Positions 35,410 to 44,607 of a stretch of DNA of 64,000 bases are shown piece after piece (within the stretch, counting starts at the first letter, position 1; each line of letters starts with the position of its first letter). The position numbers and the translations under genes are program-made. Where the stretch lies: the NCBI RefSeq assembly GCF_030209445.1, contig NZ_JARVSD010000022.1, positions 1 to 64,000 of the forward strand. The letters are read 5' to 3'. The notes beneath the pieces were generated by a model, which saw nothing but the letters and a program-made list of their open reading frames with translations, did not search any database and was not told the origin of the DNA. Source of the DNA: Promicromonospora sp. MEB111. Lineage in GTDB: Bacteria > Actinomycetota > Actinomycetes > Actinomycetales > Cellulomonadaceae.

Positions 35410-38016
35410 TTACGACCCGGTAAGCGCCGCCCGCGGGTCGTGGGAGAGCACTGCGTCCAGCAGCCGCACCGCGGCGTCCTTGTCGAGCGGCGCGTTGTAG
35501 TTGCCGCACTTGGGCGACTGCACGCACGCCGGGCAGCCGTCCGCGCAGGGGCAGGCGGCGATCGCGTCGCGGGTGGCGCGCAGCCAGGTCGCGCCCAGGT
35601 CGTAGGCCCGCTCGGCGAAGCCCGCGCCGCCGGGATAGGCGTCGTAGACGAACACCGTGGCCTCGCCGGTGTCGGGGTGCAGCTCGGTCGAGACCCCGCC
35701 GAGGTCCCAGCGGTCGCATGTCGCCAGCAGCGGCAGCAGTCCGATCGACGCGTGCTCCGCGGCATGCAGCGCGCCCGGCGCCTGCTCGGGCGAGATGTCT
35801 GCCGCCCGCAGCACGAACTCCGGCACCGACCACCAGACCGCGACCGTCCCGAGGGTGTGCTCCGGCAGCTCGAGCTGCTCCGTGCCCAGCACCTGCATGT
35901 CCGGGACGCGGCGGCGCTGGAAGCTCACCACCTGCGACGTCACCTCCACCGGGCCGAGGCCCCACGTCACGGGTCCCCACTCGCGGGTGACCAGGTCGCG
36001 GCCCGGCCCGTCGTCCTCCTGTGCCGTGGCGGCACCGTCACCAGGAGACTGGTCCCACCCCTCGATCGCCACCGACATGACCGAGCGCGACCACGTCCCG
36101 TAGTCGAGCCGCCGCCGCTGCACGACGGCGGTGTGGTCGGTCAGGTCCAGGTGCGTCACCACGTAGGTGGTGCCCTGGTGCACGTAGACGGCGCCGTCGT
36201 GCACCTGACCGTCCGCCGAGGCCGCGTCGACCGTGCCGAGCATCCGGCCGGTCCCCTGCTCCACCACGCGCACGGGCGTGCCGCCCGCGCCGCGCAGGTC
36301 GGTCAGGCCCGCTGCGGGCTGGTGGTGGGTCCAGTACCACCCGGAGGTCCGACGCCGGAGCGCGCCGCGGGCGACGAGCACGTCCAGGATCCCGCGCACG
36401 TGGCCGGCGTCGCCGAATGCCGCGAGGTCCTCGGACCGCAACGGGGCCTCCTGGGCCGCCGCGCACAGGTGCGGGGCCAGGACGTGCGGGTTCGCGGGAT
36501 CGAACACCGTCGCCTCGAGCGGGGCGTCGAACACTGCCTCCGGATGGGTCACGAGGTAGGTGTCGAGCGGGTCCTCGCGCGCCACGAAGGCGACCAGGCC
36601 GTCCGCCCCGGCCCGCCCCGCGCGGCCCGCCTGCTGCCACAGCGACATGCGGGTGCCGGGCCAGCCTGCGATGAGCACCGCGTCGAGGCCGGAGATGTCC
36701 ACGCCCAGCTCCAGCGCGTTGGTGGTCGCCAGGCCGAGCAGCTTCCCCGTGCGCAGGTCCTGCTCCAGCTCGCGGCGCTCCTCCGGAAGGTAGCCGCCGC
36801 GGTAGGCGGCGATCCGGCGGGCAGCCTCGGGCGCGGCGTGGCGCAGATGGTCGCGGGCCTGCTGGGCCACGGACTCCGCCCCGCGCCGCGACCGGGTGAA
36901 CGCGAGGCTGCGGGCGCCGGCCTCGGCGAGGTCGGCCAGCAGGTCGGCGACCTCCGCGGTGGCCGACCGGCGCGGGTGCTCCGGCGGTGCTTCGGTCGCG
37001 ACGGGCTCGGCCTCCTGGTCGTCGCCGGGCAGCGCCCAGGGGTCGGGCTCCTGGGGGTCGGCACGTCGCATCGAGGTCGGCTCGTCCCTGGACCGATCTC
37101 GGTGCGAGCTGCCGACCTCGGCGTCGTCACCGTCCACAGGCGGGCGCCAGGAGGCGATCTCCGGCGGCTGCCACAGGAGCACGGTCCGGCGGCCCGAGGG
37201 CGAGGCGTCCTCGGTGACGGCCGCGACGTCGTCGGGCGACACCCCGATGAGGCGGGCCGCGCTGACGGCGGGCGCCGCCGTCGTCGCCGAGGCGACCACG
37301 AACGTGGGCGAGCCCTCGCCGTACCGCGCCGCGAGGCGCGCGAGCCGGCGCAGCACCAGCGAGACGTGCGCGCCGAAGACGCCGCGGTAGGCGTGCCCCT
37401 CGTCGACGACGACGTACCGCAGCCCCTTGAGCAACCGTGACCAGCGACGATGGTTGGGCAGCAGGGCGTAGTGCAGGAAGTCGGGGTTGGTGAGCACGAC
37501 GTCGGCGTGGTCCTGGACCCAGGACCGCTCCTCGCGCGAGGTGTCGCCGTCGCAGGTGGCGACGCGGACGTCGCGCGTGCCCGCCGCGTCGAGCACGCGT
37601 TCCAGCGCGCTGAGCTGGTCGGCGGCCAGCGCCTTGGTGGGGCTCAGGTAGATGGTCGTGGGCCGCACGTGCGCCGACGCGATGTTCCCCGGGTCGAGGA
37701 TCGCGGTCGCCGCCGCGGTCCGCACCGCCGACAGCGCGGGCAGCCAGAAGGCGAGCGACTTGCCCGACCCCGTGGACGTGGCCAGGGCGGTGTGCCGACC
37801 CCGGTGGACCAGGTCGGCGGCCACGGCCTGGTGCGTCCACGGCCGGTCGACACCGAGCTTCCGGTACCCCTGCACCACGGTCGCGTCCGCCCAGTCGGGC
37901 CAGTCCACGTGCTCGGCCGTGCGCTCCGGGAAGGTGCGCGACGCCGTCAGCCGCTCGGCGCGCGCGCCACCGGCGAGGAGCACGTCGAGGAGGGGGTGGG
38001 TGGGGACGTCGGGCAC
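35410..38016 (-). CDS. MrfA/YprA-type DEAD/DEAH helicase with DUF1998 zinc domain
   Basis: An 868-aa superfamily 2 helicase. Walker A TSTGSGKSLAF near residue 75 and VVVDEGHAYRGVFGAHVS (DEGH box) near 205 lie in RecA domain 1; LATTNALELGVDISGLDAVL and QQAGRAGRAG lie in domain 2. The C-terminal DUF1998 module ends with CPCADGCPACVQSPKCG, the four-cysteine site of MrfA, which repairs mitomycin damage in Bacillus. Residues about 300-321 are encoded by a palindromic repeat. GTG at 38016 begins the conserved part; an ATG at 38106 is also in frame. It matches Rv3649 in the mycobacterial locus. Confidence 0.9.
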   Translation of the reverse strand: MPDVPTHPLLDVLLAGGARAERLTASRTFPERTAEHVDWPDWADATVVQGYRKLGVDRPWTHQAVAADLVHRGRHTALATSTGSGKSLAFWLPALSAVRTAAATAILDPGNIASAHVRPTTIYLSPTKALAADQLSALERVLDAAGTRDVRVATCDGDTSREERSWVQDHADVVLTNPDFLHYALLPNHRRWSRLLKGLRYVVVDEGHAYRGVFGAHVSLVLRRLARLAARYGEGSPTFVVASATTAAPAVSAARLIGVSPDDVAAVTEDASPSGRRTVLLWQPPEIASWRPPVDGDDAEVGSSHRDRSRDEPTSMRRADPQEPDPWALPGDDQEAEPVATEAPPEHPRRSATAEVADLLADLAEAGARSLAFTRSRRGAESVAQQARDHLRHAAPEAARRIAAYRGGYLPEERRELEQDLRTGKLLGLATTNALELGVDISGLDAVLIAGWPGTRMSLWQQAGRAGRAGADGLVAFVAREDPLDTYLVTHPEAVFDAPLEATVFDPANPHVLAPHLCAAAQEAPLRSEDLAAFGDAGHVRGILDVLVARGALRRRTSGWYWTHHQPAAGLTDLRGAGGTPVRVVEQGTGRMLGTVDAASADGQVHDGAVYVHQGTTYVVTHLDLTDHTAVVQRRRLDYGTWSRSVMSVAIEGWDQSPGDGAATAQEDDGPGRDLVTREWGPVTWGLGPVEVTSQVVSFQRRRVPDMQVLGTEQLELPEHTLGTVAVWWSVPEFVLRAADISPEQAPGALHAAEHASIGLLPLLATCDRWDLGGVSTELHPDTGEATVFVYDAYPGGAGFAERAYDLGATWLRATRDAIAACPCADGCPACVQSPKCGNYNAPLDKDAAVRLLDAVLSHDPRAALTGS
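37056..37117. repeat. palindromic REP-like element inside the helicase gene
   Basis: A 62-bp imperfect palindrome begins GGTCGGCACGTCGCATCGAG and ends with its near complement. It matches the intergenic element 25476-25533 at TCGGCA, GCATCGAG, TCGGC, CCGATCTCG and CTGCCGACC. On the helicase strand it is read in frame as part of a hydrophilic linker (SSHRDRSRDEPTSMRR) between the two RecA domains. Confidence 0.7.
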
Positions 38017-38228
38017 GGAGGACAGTGTCGCATCGGGTGGCGGGCGGCGAGGAGACCGGTCTTGGTTCCTCGCTGTCCAAGGAACGTGTGCGCTCTGGTC
38101 ATGCATCGGTGCTGTTCTTTGCGTGGGACGCATTTCACCCGGGGATTCACCTGTTGAATGACGGTTTTGTGGCTTCTCAGGCGATACATTCCGAACGCCA
38201 TCCTCTCCACTCCACCCGGAGCGCAGCC

Positions 38229-41200
38229 ATGTCATGGTCGTTCGGAGATCGCTCCCAGTTGCGACGAGCGTTCTCATCACTCCTTGCTTTCGGCGCTGCG
38301 GGTGCCCTCGTCGTCGGGCTGGCAGTAGAGCCTGCCGCCGCAACAGCTGTTGCAGATGCATCCGTGGAGACGCCCCGCTTCATTCAGGAGGGCACCCGGG
38401 CAGACAACGGCGGCCAGGCAGTGCCATGGGGCGCCGGTCTGGGCCTCAGGGCCGACGACGACACTACTTACGCATGGGAACTGCCTCCCGGTGTGACGCA
38501 CACAGCGGTCTCGACCGGCGGCACGGGAAGTGCTGGGATCACAATGTTCTTGCGCAGCGACGGCCGAGTCGTCGGGTTGGTGGACGACGATCGACAGTCG
38601 CAACCCGTGGTTCCCGAGCTTCCCGACGGCCTTGAGTACACGGCGGTGTCCGCAGGACAGAACGGGGCGAGCTTCCTCCTTCGGTCAGACGGTGCGCTCG
38701 TCACGGTGCTCCGGCCAAGCGTGCCGACGCCCCAGGTGCCGGCTCTGCCTGCCGGAATGTCCTACAGCGCGGTCGACGTCGGGCTGGCTGGTGCCTATGC
38801 AGTCAGGTCGGACGGGCAGATTGTCGGCATCAAAGCCGGGTGGTCCAGTTCACTCCCCTTGACGTGCACCGATGCGTTCATTCCGCCGGCGGGACTCAAG
38901 TACACGGCTGTCAATGCCGACCATCTCAGCTGGGCCGCGGTTCGTTCAGACGGCGCTGTCGTGTACTGCCGCTACGGCAACAGCAGCGCCCAGGTTGTCA
39001 CGCCGGCCGCGGGCACTCGTTTCGTGGGCGTTGACGTTGCGCGCGGCCCGGATGGCAACGCTCAGGGGTTCGGGTACGCCCTGCGCGACGACAACGTCAT
39101 CGTTGGTTTCGGGTCCGCTCCCGAGCCCGCTGCTGTCCCGGTCGGACGAGCTGTGGTAGGCCTTTCCGCACACGTCACGTACCCCAGCGCGGAGCATGGT
39201 TCTGGCGGCGCTGCGGTTCTCGACGACGGGACGCTCCTGACGTGGGGTGGAGCCGAGGCCGCTCCGCCGCCCGACCTTCCCGGCCCGCTCGGTGCGGTCG
39301 CTGTCTCCGAGTACGGATCGGCGAAGTGGCTCATCCGAGCTGGCAACGCGGCAGCGGTCGAGCTGGAGGTCACGTCACCCACCACCGTCGACTACAACCA
39401 GTTGACCGACGTCGAGGTGGCTGTCAGGACAGCGGACGGGACTTCGCCATCCGGCTGGGTGCGATTCGGAGACGTGCGCGATGACGGCACCACGTCGTGG
39501 GGAGCTCCCAAGAAGGTCGTGGATGGTCGCGTGGCGTTCACATTTCGGGCTTCGCCGGCGGGCACCTACCACCGCGCGTTGAGGTTTGACGGCCCGCCCT
39601 TCACGACCGCCGTGCTTCCGGTCGATTTCGTCGTGCGGTCGCAAAGCCCCTCGACGCTGACTGTCGACATGCCCGAGTCCTGGAGCGTGGGTGAGTCCGG
39701 CGTTTACGTGCAGACCCACGTGACGGCCGAAGGCGGGGCCTCGACCGAGGGCGGCTCGCTCAGGGTGATCGCTGAGGCCACCGGCGAGGCACTGAGCACA
39801 AGCCCCTATCAGGGGAGCCTGAGGATCGATACGAGCGTGCTCCCCGTCGGTGGCAGGCAGCGGGTCCGTGTCGACTATCGGTCCGAGGGACCGGCTGCTT
39901 CGACATCATGGGTGGGCACGGTGACGGTCCTGCCCACGCCAGAGACAGTGACGACCGCACAGTCCGAACTGGTCGTCGACTATGCGGACTACAGCGCACT
40001 GCTCGGCATCGGCGTGTCGGTCAGGACCCGCGACGGCTCACGTCTGGGGGTTGGCAGCTTTGAGATCCTTGCTGCGGACGACACGGTGCTGGGTTCGTCC
40101 GGTCAGCTCCGGGACGACGACTCCGGTGTTCTGACCGACTTGGTGTATGTGCATCTCGACGAGATGCCGCCTGGCGAGCACCCGGTCACGGTTCGCTGGG
40201 TTCCGACGCCCGACTGGGACCTCGCTCATCCCACGGGCGAGACGCTGCCTTCCCAGTGGTCCGGGACACTGACCATCCGCAAGGCCCCTACCTCGACACG
40301 TGTTGCCACCTCGAACAGGTTCGAGTACGGCCGGGACACCTCCGTCGGCGTCACGGTCGTTCCCAGCACCATCACGGATGTCGAAGGCGAGCTCGTGGCC
40401 AAGATCGATGGTGTGGAGGTCGGTCGCGCCGACCGTACTGGTACCTCGGGCGCCAGCGTGTCCGTTCCGGTGCTGCTGAGTGGTGTGTCGGCGGGTACTC
40501 ATCAACTTGAGATCTCGTACCTCGGATCGGATCGCCTGAAGCCGTCCGCTGTTTCCCAGCAGATCGAGGTGGTTCGAGCAGCTTTCTCGGCTCCTGCCGT
40601 CACGATCGTCGGGACAGCCCAGGTCGGCGCAACGCTCACCGCGAACCGAGGAACGTGGACACCGGTCCCTTCCTCGACGACTTATCTGTGGATGGCCGAT
40701 GGTGCACCGATCGCCGGCGCCGCGACGTCGAGTCTCACTGTTCCTGAGTCAGCGCTGGGCAAGCGAATCAGCGTGGCCGTGACCGGGGCTCGCGCGAACT
40801 ATACGAACCTGACGCGAACGAGCACCCCGACGGAGCCGGTCCTTGGGGTGTTCACCCCGTCCAGGCTGCCCTCCGTCGCCGGCACCGTCCAGGTTGGCAA
40901 GACCCTGACCGCGAACCGGTGGACCTGGACCCCGACGCCGACGACGGTGAAGTACCAGTGGCGTGTTGACGGCAAGGCGGTCTCGGGTGCGACCTCGAAG
41001 ACCTGGACGGTCCCGGCGTCGGCCAAGGGCAAGAAGGTGTCCGTGGCGATCACGGGCTCGACGACGGGTTACACCTCCAAGACCCTCGTGAGTCCCACGA
41101 CGGCGGCCGTGAAGGCAGGTGCGTTCGTCGCGCCGGCGACCAAGATCACGGGCACGACCAAGGTCGGCTCCACGCTCAAGGCCGTGCGCGGGACCTGGAC

Positions 41201-41387
41201 CCCGCAGCCGTCCACGGTGAAGTACCAGTGGAAGGTCGGCGGTGTCGCGGTCAAGGGCGCGACGAACTATTTCTTCAAGGTACCGGCATCGGCGAAGGGC
41301 AAGCGTGTCGCCGTCGTGGTCACCGGTTCCAGGACGGGCTACGTGACCAAGACCGTCACCAGCGCGCTGACGAGTGTGATCCGTTGA
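38229..41387 (+). CDS. secreted surface protein with RCC1-like propeller and Ig-like repeats
   Basis: A 1052-aa exported protein. Residues 1-38 form a signal peptide ending AVEPAAATA. Residues about 45-375 contain RCC1-like propeller blades, seen as repeated phrases such as FLRSDGRVVGL, AVRSDGQIVGI, AVRSDGAVVYC and AVLDDGTLLTWGG. Several Ig-like domains follow (about 380-775), then three C-terminal modules of about 90 residues each containing GTxxVGxTLTA and YQWxxDG (residues about 780-1052). No sortase signal or SH3 anchor is visible. GC is lower than the window average. It is the first of two tandem paralogues; function probably adhesion or cell-envelope binding. Confidence 0.8.
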   Translation: MSWSFGDRSQLRRAFSSLLAFGAAGALVVGLAVEPAAATAVADASVETPRFIQEGTRADNGGQAVPWGAGLGLRADDDTTYAWELPPGVTHTAVSTGGTGSAGITMFLRSDGRVVGLVDDDRQSQPVVPELPDGLEYTAVSAGQNGASFLLRSDGALVTVLRPSVPTPQVPALPAGMSYSAVDVGLAGAYAVRSDGQIVGIKAGWSSSLPLTCTDAFIPPAGLKYTAVNADHLSWAAVRSDGAVVYCRYGNSSAQVVTPAAGTRFVGVDVARGPDGNAQGFGYALRDDNVIVGFGSAPEPAAVPVGRAVVGLSAHVTYPSAEHGSGGAAVLDDGTLLTWGGAEAAPPPDLPGPLGAVAVSEYGSAKWLIRAGNAAAVELEVTSPTTVDYNQLTDVEVAVRTADGTSPSGWVRFGDVRDDGTTSWGAPKKVVDGRVAFTFRASPAGTYHRALRFDGPPFTTAVLPVDFVVRSQSPSTLTVDMPESWSVGESGVYVQTHVTAEGGASTEGGSLRVIAEATGEALSTSPYQGSLRIDTSVLPVGGRQRVRVDYRSEGPAASTSWVGTVTVLPTPETVTTAQSELVVDYADYSALLGIGVSVRTRDGSRLGVGSFEILAADDTVLGSSGQLRDDDSGVLTDLVYVHLDEMPPGEHPVTVRWVPTPDWDLAHPTGETLPSQWSGTLTIRKAPTSTRVATSNRFEYGRDTSVGVTVVPSTITDVEGELVAKIDGVEVGRADRTGTSGASVSVPVLLSGVSAGTHQLEISYLGSDRLKPSAVSQQIEVVRAAFSAPAVTIVGTAQVGATLTANRGTWTPVPSSTTYLWMADGAPIAGAATSSLTVPESALGKRISVAVTGARANYTNLTRTSTPTEPVLGVFTPSRLPSVAGTVQVGKTLTANRWTWTPTPTTVKYQWRVDGKAVSGATSKTWTVPASAKGKKVSVAITGSTTGYTSKTLVSPTTAAVKAGAFVAPATKITGTTKVGSTLKAVRGTWTPQPSTVKYQWKVGGVAVKGATNYFFKVPASAKGKRVAVVVTGSRTGYVTKTVTSALTSVIR
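40878..41387 (+). repeat. C-terminal module pair, copy 1
   Basis: This 510-bp segment aligns without gaps to 43232-43741 at about 88% by hand count, while the upstream parts of the two genes are clearly diverged. It encodes two Ig-like modules ending at the stop codon. The pattern indicates duplication followed by gene conversion or selection on this domain. Confidence 0.8.
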
Positions 41388-41434
41388 TGCGGTTCGCAGG
41401 GCCTTCAGGTAACCCCACGAGCGAGGAGACATCC

Positions 41435-43741
41435 ATGCGCCAAACGGACAAGGGCACGTCACATCGCGCGCCGATGCCGGCATTCATCGCAGGAGCGGTG
41501 ACCACCGCGCTGATCGCTGCGGCGTTCCCGGTCACGGCGTCGGCGCAGGAAGCGCCCCGCACCGAGCCCGCCGGGAACCAGGAGGCCGAGAGCACCTACA
41601 TCGACGGTTTCGTGCAGGAGGGAACGCCCGCGCCGGTCGGCGGGCGCTTCATCCAGCTCGATCCGTTCTCCATCGAAGGCCCGTCGTACTCGATGACCAA
41701 GGGCGGCGGATATCCGTTCGCCGGCGAGATGCGCGTCGAGGACGGCGTGCTGGACACGGCGTTCGTCTCGTCGGCCCGGTACGCGGCGGTCTACCGGAGC
41801 GATGGCTCGATCGAACAGTTCGACGAGTCCGGCTACTGGATGCCGGACGTGCCGGCAGAGAGCGGCGTCCTCAGCATGGCGGGCAGCTCGAGCTTCGGGT
41901 CCGCCTTCGTCGTGACGGGTGACGGCGAGCTCACGACCAACTACTGGGAGTGGCAGCAGATCCTTCCGGAGGATCCGCAGGGTCTCGGCTACTCCGCCGT
42001 CGCCGCGGGCGACGACCTGTTCTATGCGATTCGCGGCAACGGCGAGGTCGTCGGATTCGCCAAGCCTGTCGACGAGTCGCGACTCAGGTGTCAGGACCAC
42101 TGGGTCCCGGCCGAGGGGACGCACTACACGGCAATCAGCGCGGCGGGCGGGAGCTGGATGGCGCTGCGGTCCGACGGCGCCGTCGTGACCTGTGGTTATG
42201 CGGAGGGGGCAGATCCCTACGTCGGCGAGGTCCACGCCGCGCCGGCCGGTTCCACGTACGTGGGAGTCGACGCCGGCCGGATCTACGGACTGGCGACGTC
42301 CAGCGCCGGCGCTGTTTCTGTGATCGGTACCACCGACCTGGTCCCGCCGCAGCCGCCGGCCGGGACCCAGGTGGTGGGGCTATCCGCGGGAGCTAGGACT
42401 GGGGCATACATCCTGAGTGACGGCTCCCTCACGACGTGGGGCGAGCCACTACGACTGCCGGACTTTCCCACCGGCACCGATCGGTTCATCGCCATCAGCG
42501 AGACCGCAACCGGTGACACGTACGCGATCTGGGCGCACGAGGTTTTGGACCTGGACATCGAGGTGACGGTCCCCGCCAGCGTGCGGATCGGGCAGCGGGT
42601 CGATGCCGAGGTCGAGGTCACGTTCGACGGCACGTACCGCCCGGAAGGGCGGCTCTGCCTGGTGGACCTCGGCGAGTCGACCGATGCGCAGTGCGCCTTT
42701 CCGCTGACTGACGGGACGGCCACCATCCCGATCGAGACCGATGTGAGCATGTCGAGCACGGTGCAGCAGCCGGGCACCAGGGAGTTCGGCTTCGGCTTCA
42801 TCAATCCGCTCGGACGGTTCACATACACGACCGCCACCTTCGAGGTGCTCCCGCCCGCAGCCACTGAGCTGACGGCTACGGTTCCTTCGACCTACCGGCC
42901 GGGCTCCGCGGTCACGGCCACCTTCGAGCTCGACGTCGAGGACGACACGGTCCCTGCCGGGTCGGTTGTTCTTCGGGCGATCATCGGCGAGGACGACGAC
43001 GACCTGGGATACACCGACGACGACGTGAACCTTGGTTACACGCGCATCGAGTCGACCGATCCAGCAGTGATGACGATCGACTCGAATGCCTTGCCGGACG
43101 GCCAGTACGCGCTGAAGGCGAAGTACGGGCCTGACATGGGTTCGGGCTGGTACGCCCCGACCGCTCCCGCGCAGTGGCGAGGAACGCTGACCGTCGGGTC
43201 GAACTTCGTGCCCTCCCGGTCCCCCTCCATCGCCGGCACCGTTCAGGTCGGCAAGACCCTCACCGCCAACCGGTGGACCTGGACCCCCACGCCCACGACG
43301 GTGAAGTACCAGTGGCGCCTCGACGGCAAGGCGGTCTCCGGCGCGACCTCGAAGACCTGGACGGTCCCGGCGTCGGCCAAGGGCAAGAAGGTGTCGGTCG
43401 CGATCACGGGCTCGAAGACGGGCTACACGACCAAGACCCTGGCGAGCCCCGCGACGGCGGCCGTCAAGGCCGGTGTCTTCGTGGCGCCGGCGACCACGAT
43501 CACGGGCACCGTCAAGGTCGGTTCCACGCTCAAGGCGGTGCGGGGCACGTGGTCCCCGCAGCCGTCGACGGTGAAGTACCAGTGGAAGGTCGGCGGCGTC
43601 GCGGTCAAGGGCGCGACGAACTACTTCTTCAAGGTGCCGGCCTCCGCCAAGGGCAAGCGGGTCGCCGTCGTGGTCACCGGCTCACGCACCGGCTACACGA
43701 CGAAGACCGTCACCAGCGCACAGACCAGCGTGGTCCGCTGA
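41435..43741 (+). CDS. second RCC1-like/Ig-like secreted surface protein
   Basis: A 768-aa paralogue of the preceding gene product. Residues 1-38 are a signal peptide ending VTASAQEA. RCC1-like blades run to about residue 365, with AVYRSDGSIEQF, AIRGNGEVVGF, ALRSDGAVVTC and ILSDGSLTTWGE. One or two Ig-like domains follow, then two C-terminal modules nearly identical to those of its neighbour. It lacks one of the three C-terminal modules and several middle domains. ATG at 41435 has GAGGAG upstream; the 47-bp gap suggests co-transcription. Confidence 0.8.
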   Translation: MRQTDKGTSHRAPMPAFIAGAVTTALIAAAFPVTASAQEAPRTEPAGNQEAESTYIDGFVQEGTPAPVGGRFIQLDPFSIEGPSYSMTKGGGYPFAGEMRVEDGVLDTAFVSSARYAAVYRSDGSIEQFDESGYWMPDVPAESGVLSMAGSSSFGSAFVVTGDGELTTNYWEWQQILPEDPQGLGYSAVAAGDDLFYAIRGNGEVVGFAKPVDESRLRCQDHWVPAEGTHYTAISAAGGSWMALRSDGAVVTCGYAEGADPYVGEVHAAPAGSTYVGVDAGRIYGLATSSAGAVSVIGTTDLVPPQPPAGTQVVGLSAGARTGAYILSDGSLTTWGEPLRLPDFPTGTDRFIAISETATGDTYAIWAHEVLDLDIEVTVPASVRIGQRVDAEVEVTFDGTYRPEGRLCLVDLGESTDAQCAFPLTDGTATIPIETDVSMSSTVQQPGTREFGFGFINPLGRFTYTTATFEVLPPAATELTATVPSTYRPGSAVTATFELDVEDDTVPAGSVVLRAIIGEDDDDLGYTDDDVNLGYTRIESTDPAVMTIDSNALPDGQYALKAKYGPDMGSGWYAPTAPAQWRGTLTVGSNFVPSRSPSIAGTVQVGKTLTANRWTWTPTPTTVKYQWRLDGKAVSGATSKTWTVPASAKGKKVSVAITGSKTGYTTKTLASPATAAVKAGVFVAPATTITGTVKVGSTLKAVRGTWSPQPSTVKYQWKVGGVAVKGATNYFFKVPASAKGKRVAVVVTGSRTGYTTKTVTSAQTSVVR
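43232..43741 (+). repeat. C-terminal module pair, copy 2
   Basis: Second copy of the 510-bp segment at 40878-41387, same length and phase, most differences at third codon positions. Confidence 0.8.
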
Positions 43742-43757
43742 GCGCGCCTGGGGCAGC

Positions 43758-44306
43758 TCACAGGTCGAAGAGCGTGGGCTGCTCCAGGTAGACGCCCTCC
43801 TTCTCCAGCATGCGCAGCTTGGTGCGCGGGCCGCCGCGGGCCGAGAAGCCGCCGATGCGGCGGCCCGCGGCCAGCACGCGGTGGCACGGCACGATGGGCG
43901 GGAACGGGTTGCGGCCCATCGCCTGGCCCACGGCCTGGGCGGCGCCCGGCGCGCCGAGCTCCGTGGCCACCTCGCCGTACGTCCGGGTCTCGCCCGGCGG
44001 GATGGCGCGCACGATCTCGTAGACGCGGCGGTCGAAGTCGGGCACGGCGCTCATGTTCAGGGGGACCTCCGCGAGGTCCCCCTCGCCGTCCTCGAGCAGG
44101 TGCTTCAGCGCCTCGACGGTCGGCGCGACCGGGGCGGGCGAGGCCTCGACGGCACCCGGGTACCAGCCGCGTACGGCACCCCGTACCTGGTCGGCGCTGC
44201 CGTGGGGCAACGTCGAGCCGACGATCTCCGCGTCCTCGTTCCAGACGAGCGCGCACTCGCCGATCGCGGTGGGGACCACCGCGAACTCGAGCCTGTTCCG
44301 GTCCAT
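43758..44306 (-). CDS. ogt: methylated-DNA-[protein]-cysteine S-methyltransferase
   Basis: A 182-aa suicide repair protein that removes methyl groups from O6-methylguanine. The acceptor Cys141 lies in IVPCHRVLAAGRRIGGFS, and the helix-turn-helix with GETRTYGEVATELGAP at about 105-120 inserts the flipped base. The N-terminal domain is the usual Ogt ribonuclease-like fold. Single gene, convergent with the surface protein gene. Confidence 0.95.
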   Translation of the reverse strand: MDRNRLEFAVVPTAIGECALVWNEDAEIVGSTLPHGSADQVRGAVRGWYPGAVEASPAPVAPTVEALKHLLEDGEGDLAEVPLNMSAVPDFDRRVYEIVRAIPPGETRTYGEVATELGAPGAAQAVGQAMGRNPFPPIVPCHRVLAAGRRIGGFSARGGPRTKLRMLEKEGVYLEQPTLFDL

Positions 44307-44358
44307 GCGTCACACGATAGGCCGCGCCACTGACACTGCCGCGACCGCGTCGGAGAGG

Positions 44359-44607
44359 TCAGTCGGTGGTCCAGCGGGCCGCCAGGTCGGTCGCCTTCTG
44401 CGTGGGATCCGGTTCGGCGACGAGCGCGCCGGCCGCTGCCAGGCCGTCCGCGTAGCCGACGGCGTAGGTGGTCAGCGGGGCCGCCGGACGCTCGACGGCA
44501 TGCGCGGCGTCCCGGGCGAGGTCCAGCACCTTCTTCATGTCGATGGTGCCGGTGGGGAGGCCGAGCTCCGACTCCAGGTCGGAGATCCACTGCTTGAGGT
44601 CTGTCAT
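44359..44607 (-). CDS. DUF6457 protein linked to molybdenum cofactor genes
   Basis: An 82-aa small helical protein (MTDLKQWISDLESELGL at the start; AAHAVERPAAPLTTYAVGYA in the middle). DUF6457 domains are found alone or fused to MobA-like transferases in Actinobacteria, so a role in molybdenum cofactor maturation is inferred. Its ATG overlaps the mobA stop by 4 bp. Confidence 0.82.
   Translation of the reverse strand: MTDLKQWISDLESELGLPTGTIDMKKVLDLARDAAHAVERPAAPLTTYAVGYADGLAAAGALVAEPDPTQKATDLAARWTTD

Noticed and set aside
41950-42396. Extra plus-strand frame within the second surface protein
   Set aside because: Shadow frame; the signal peptide and RCC1-like blades are in the other phase.
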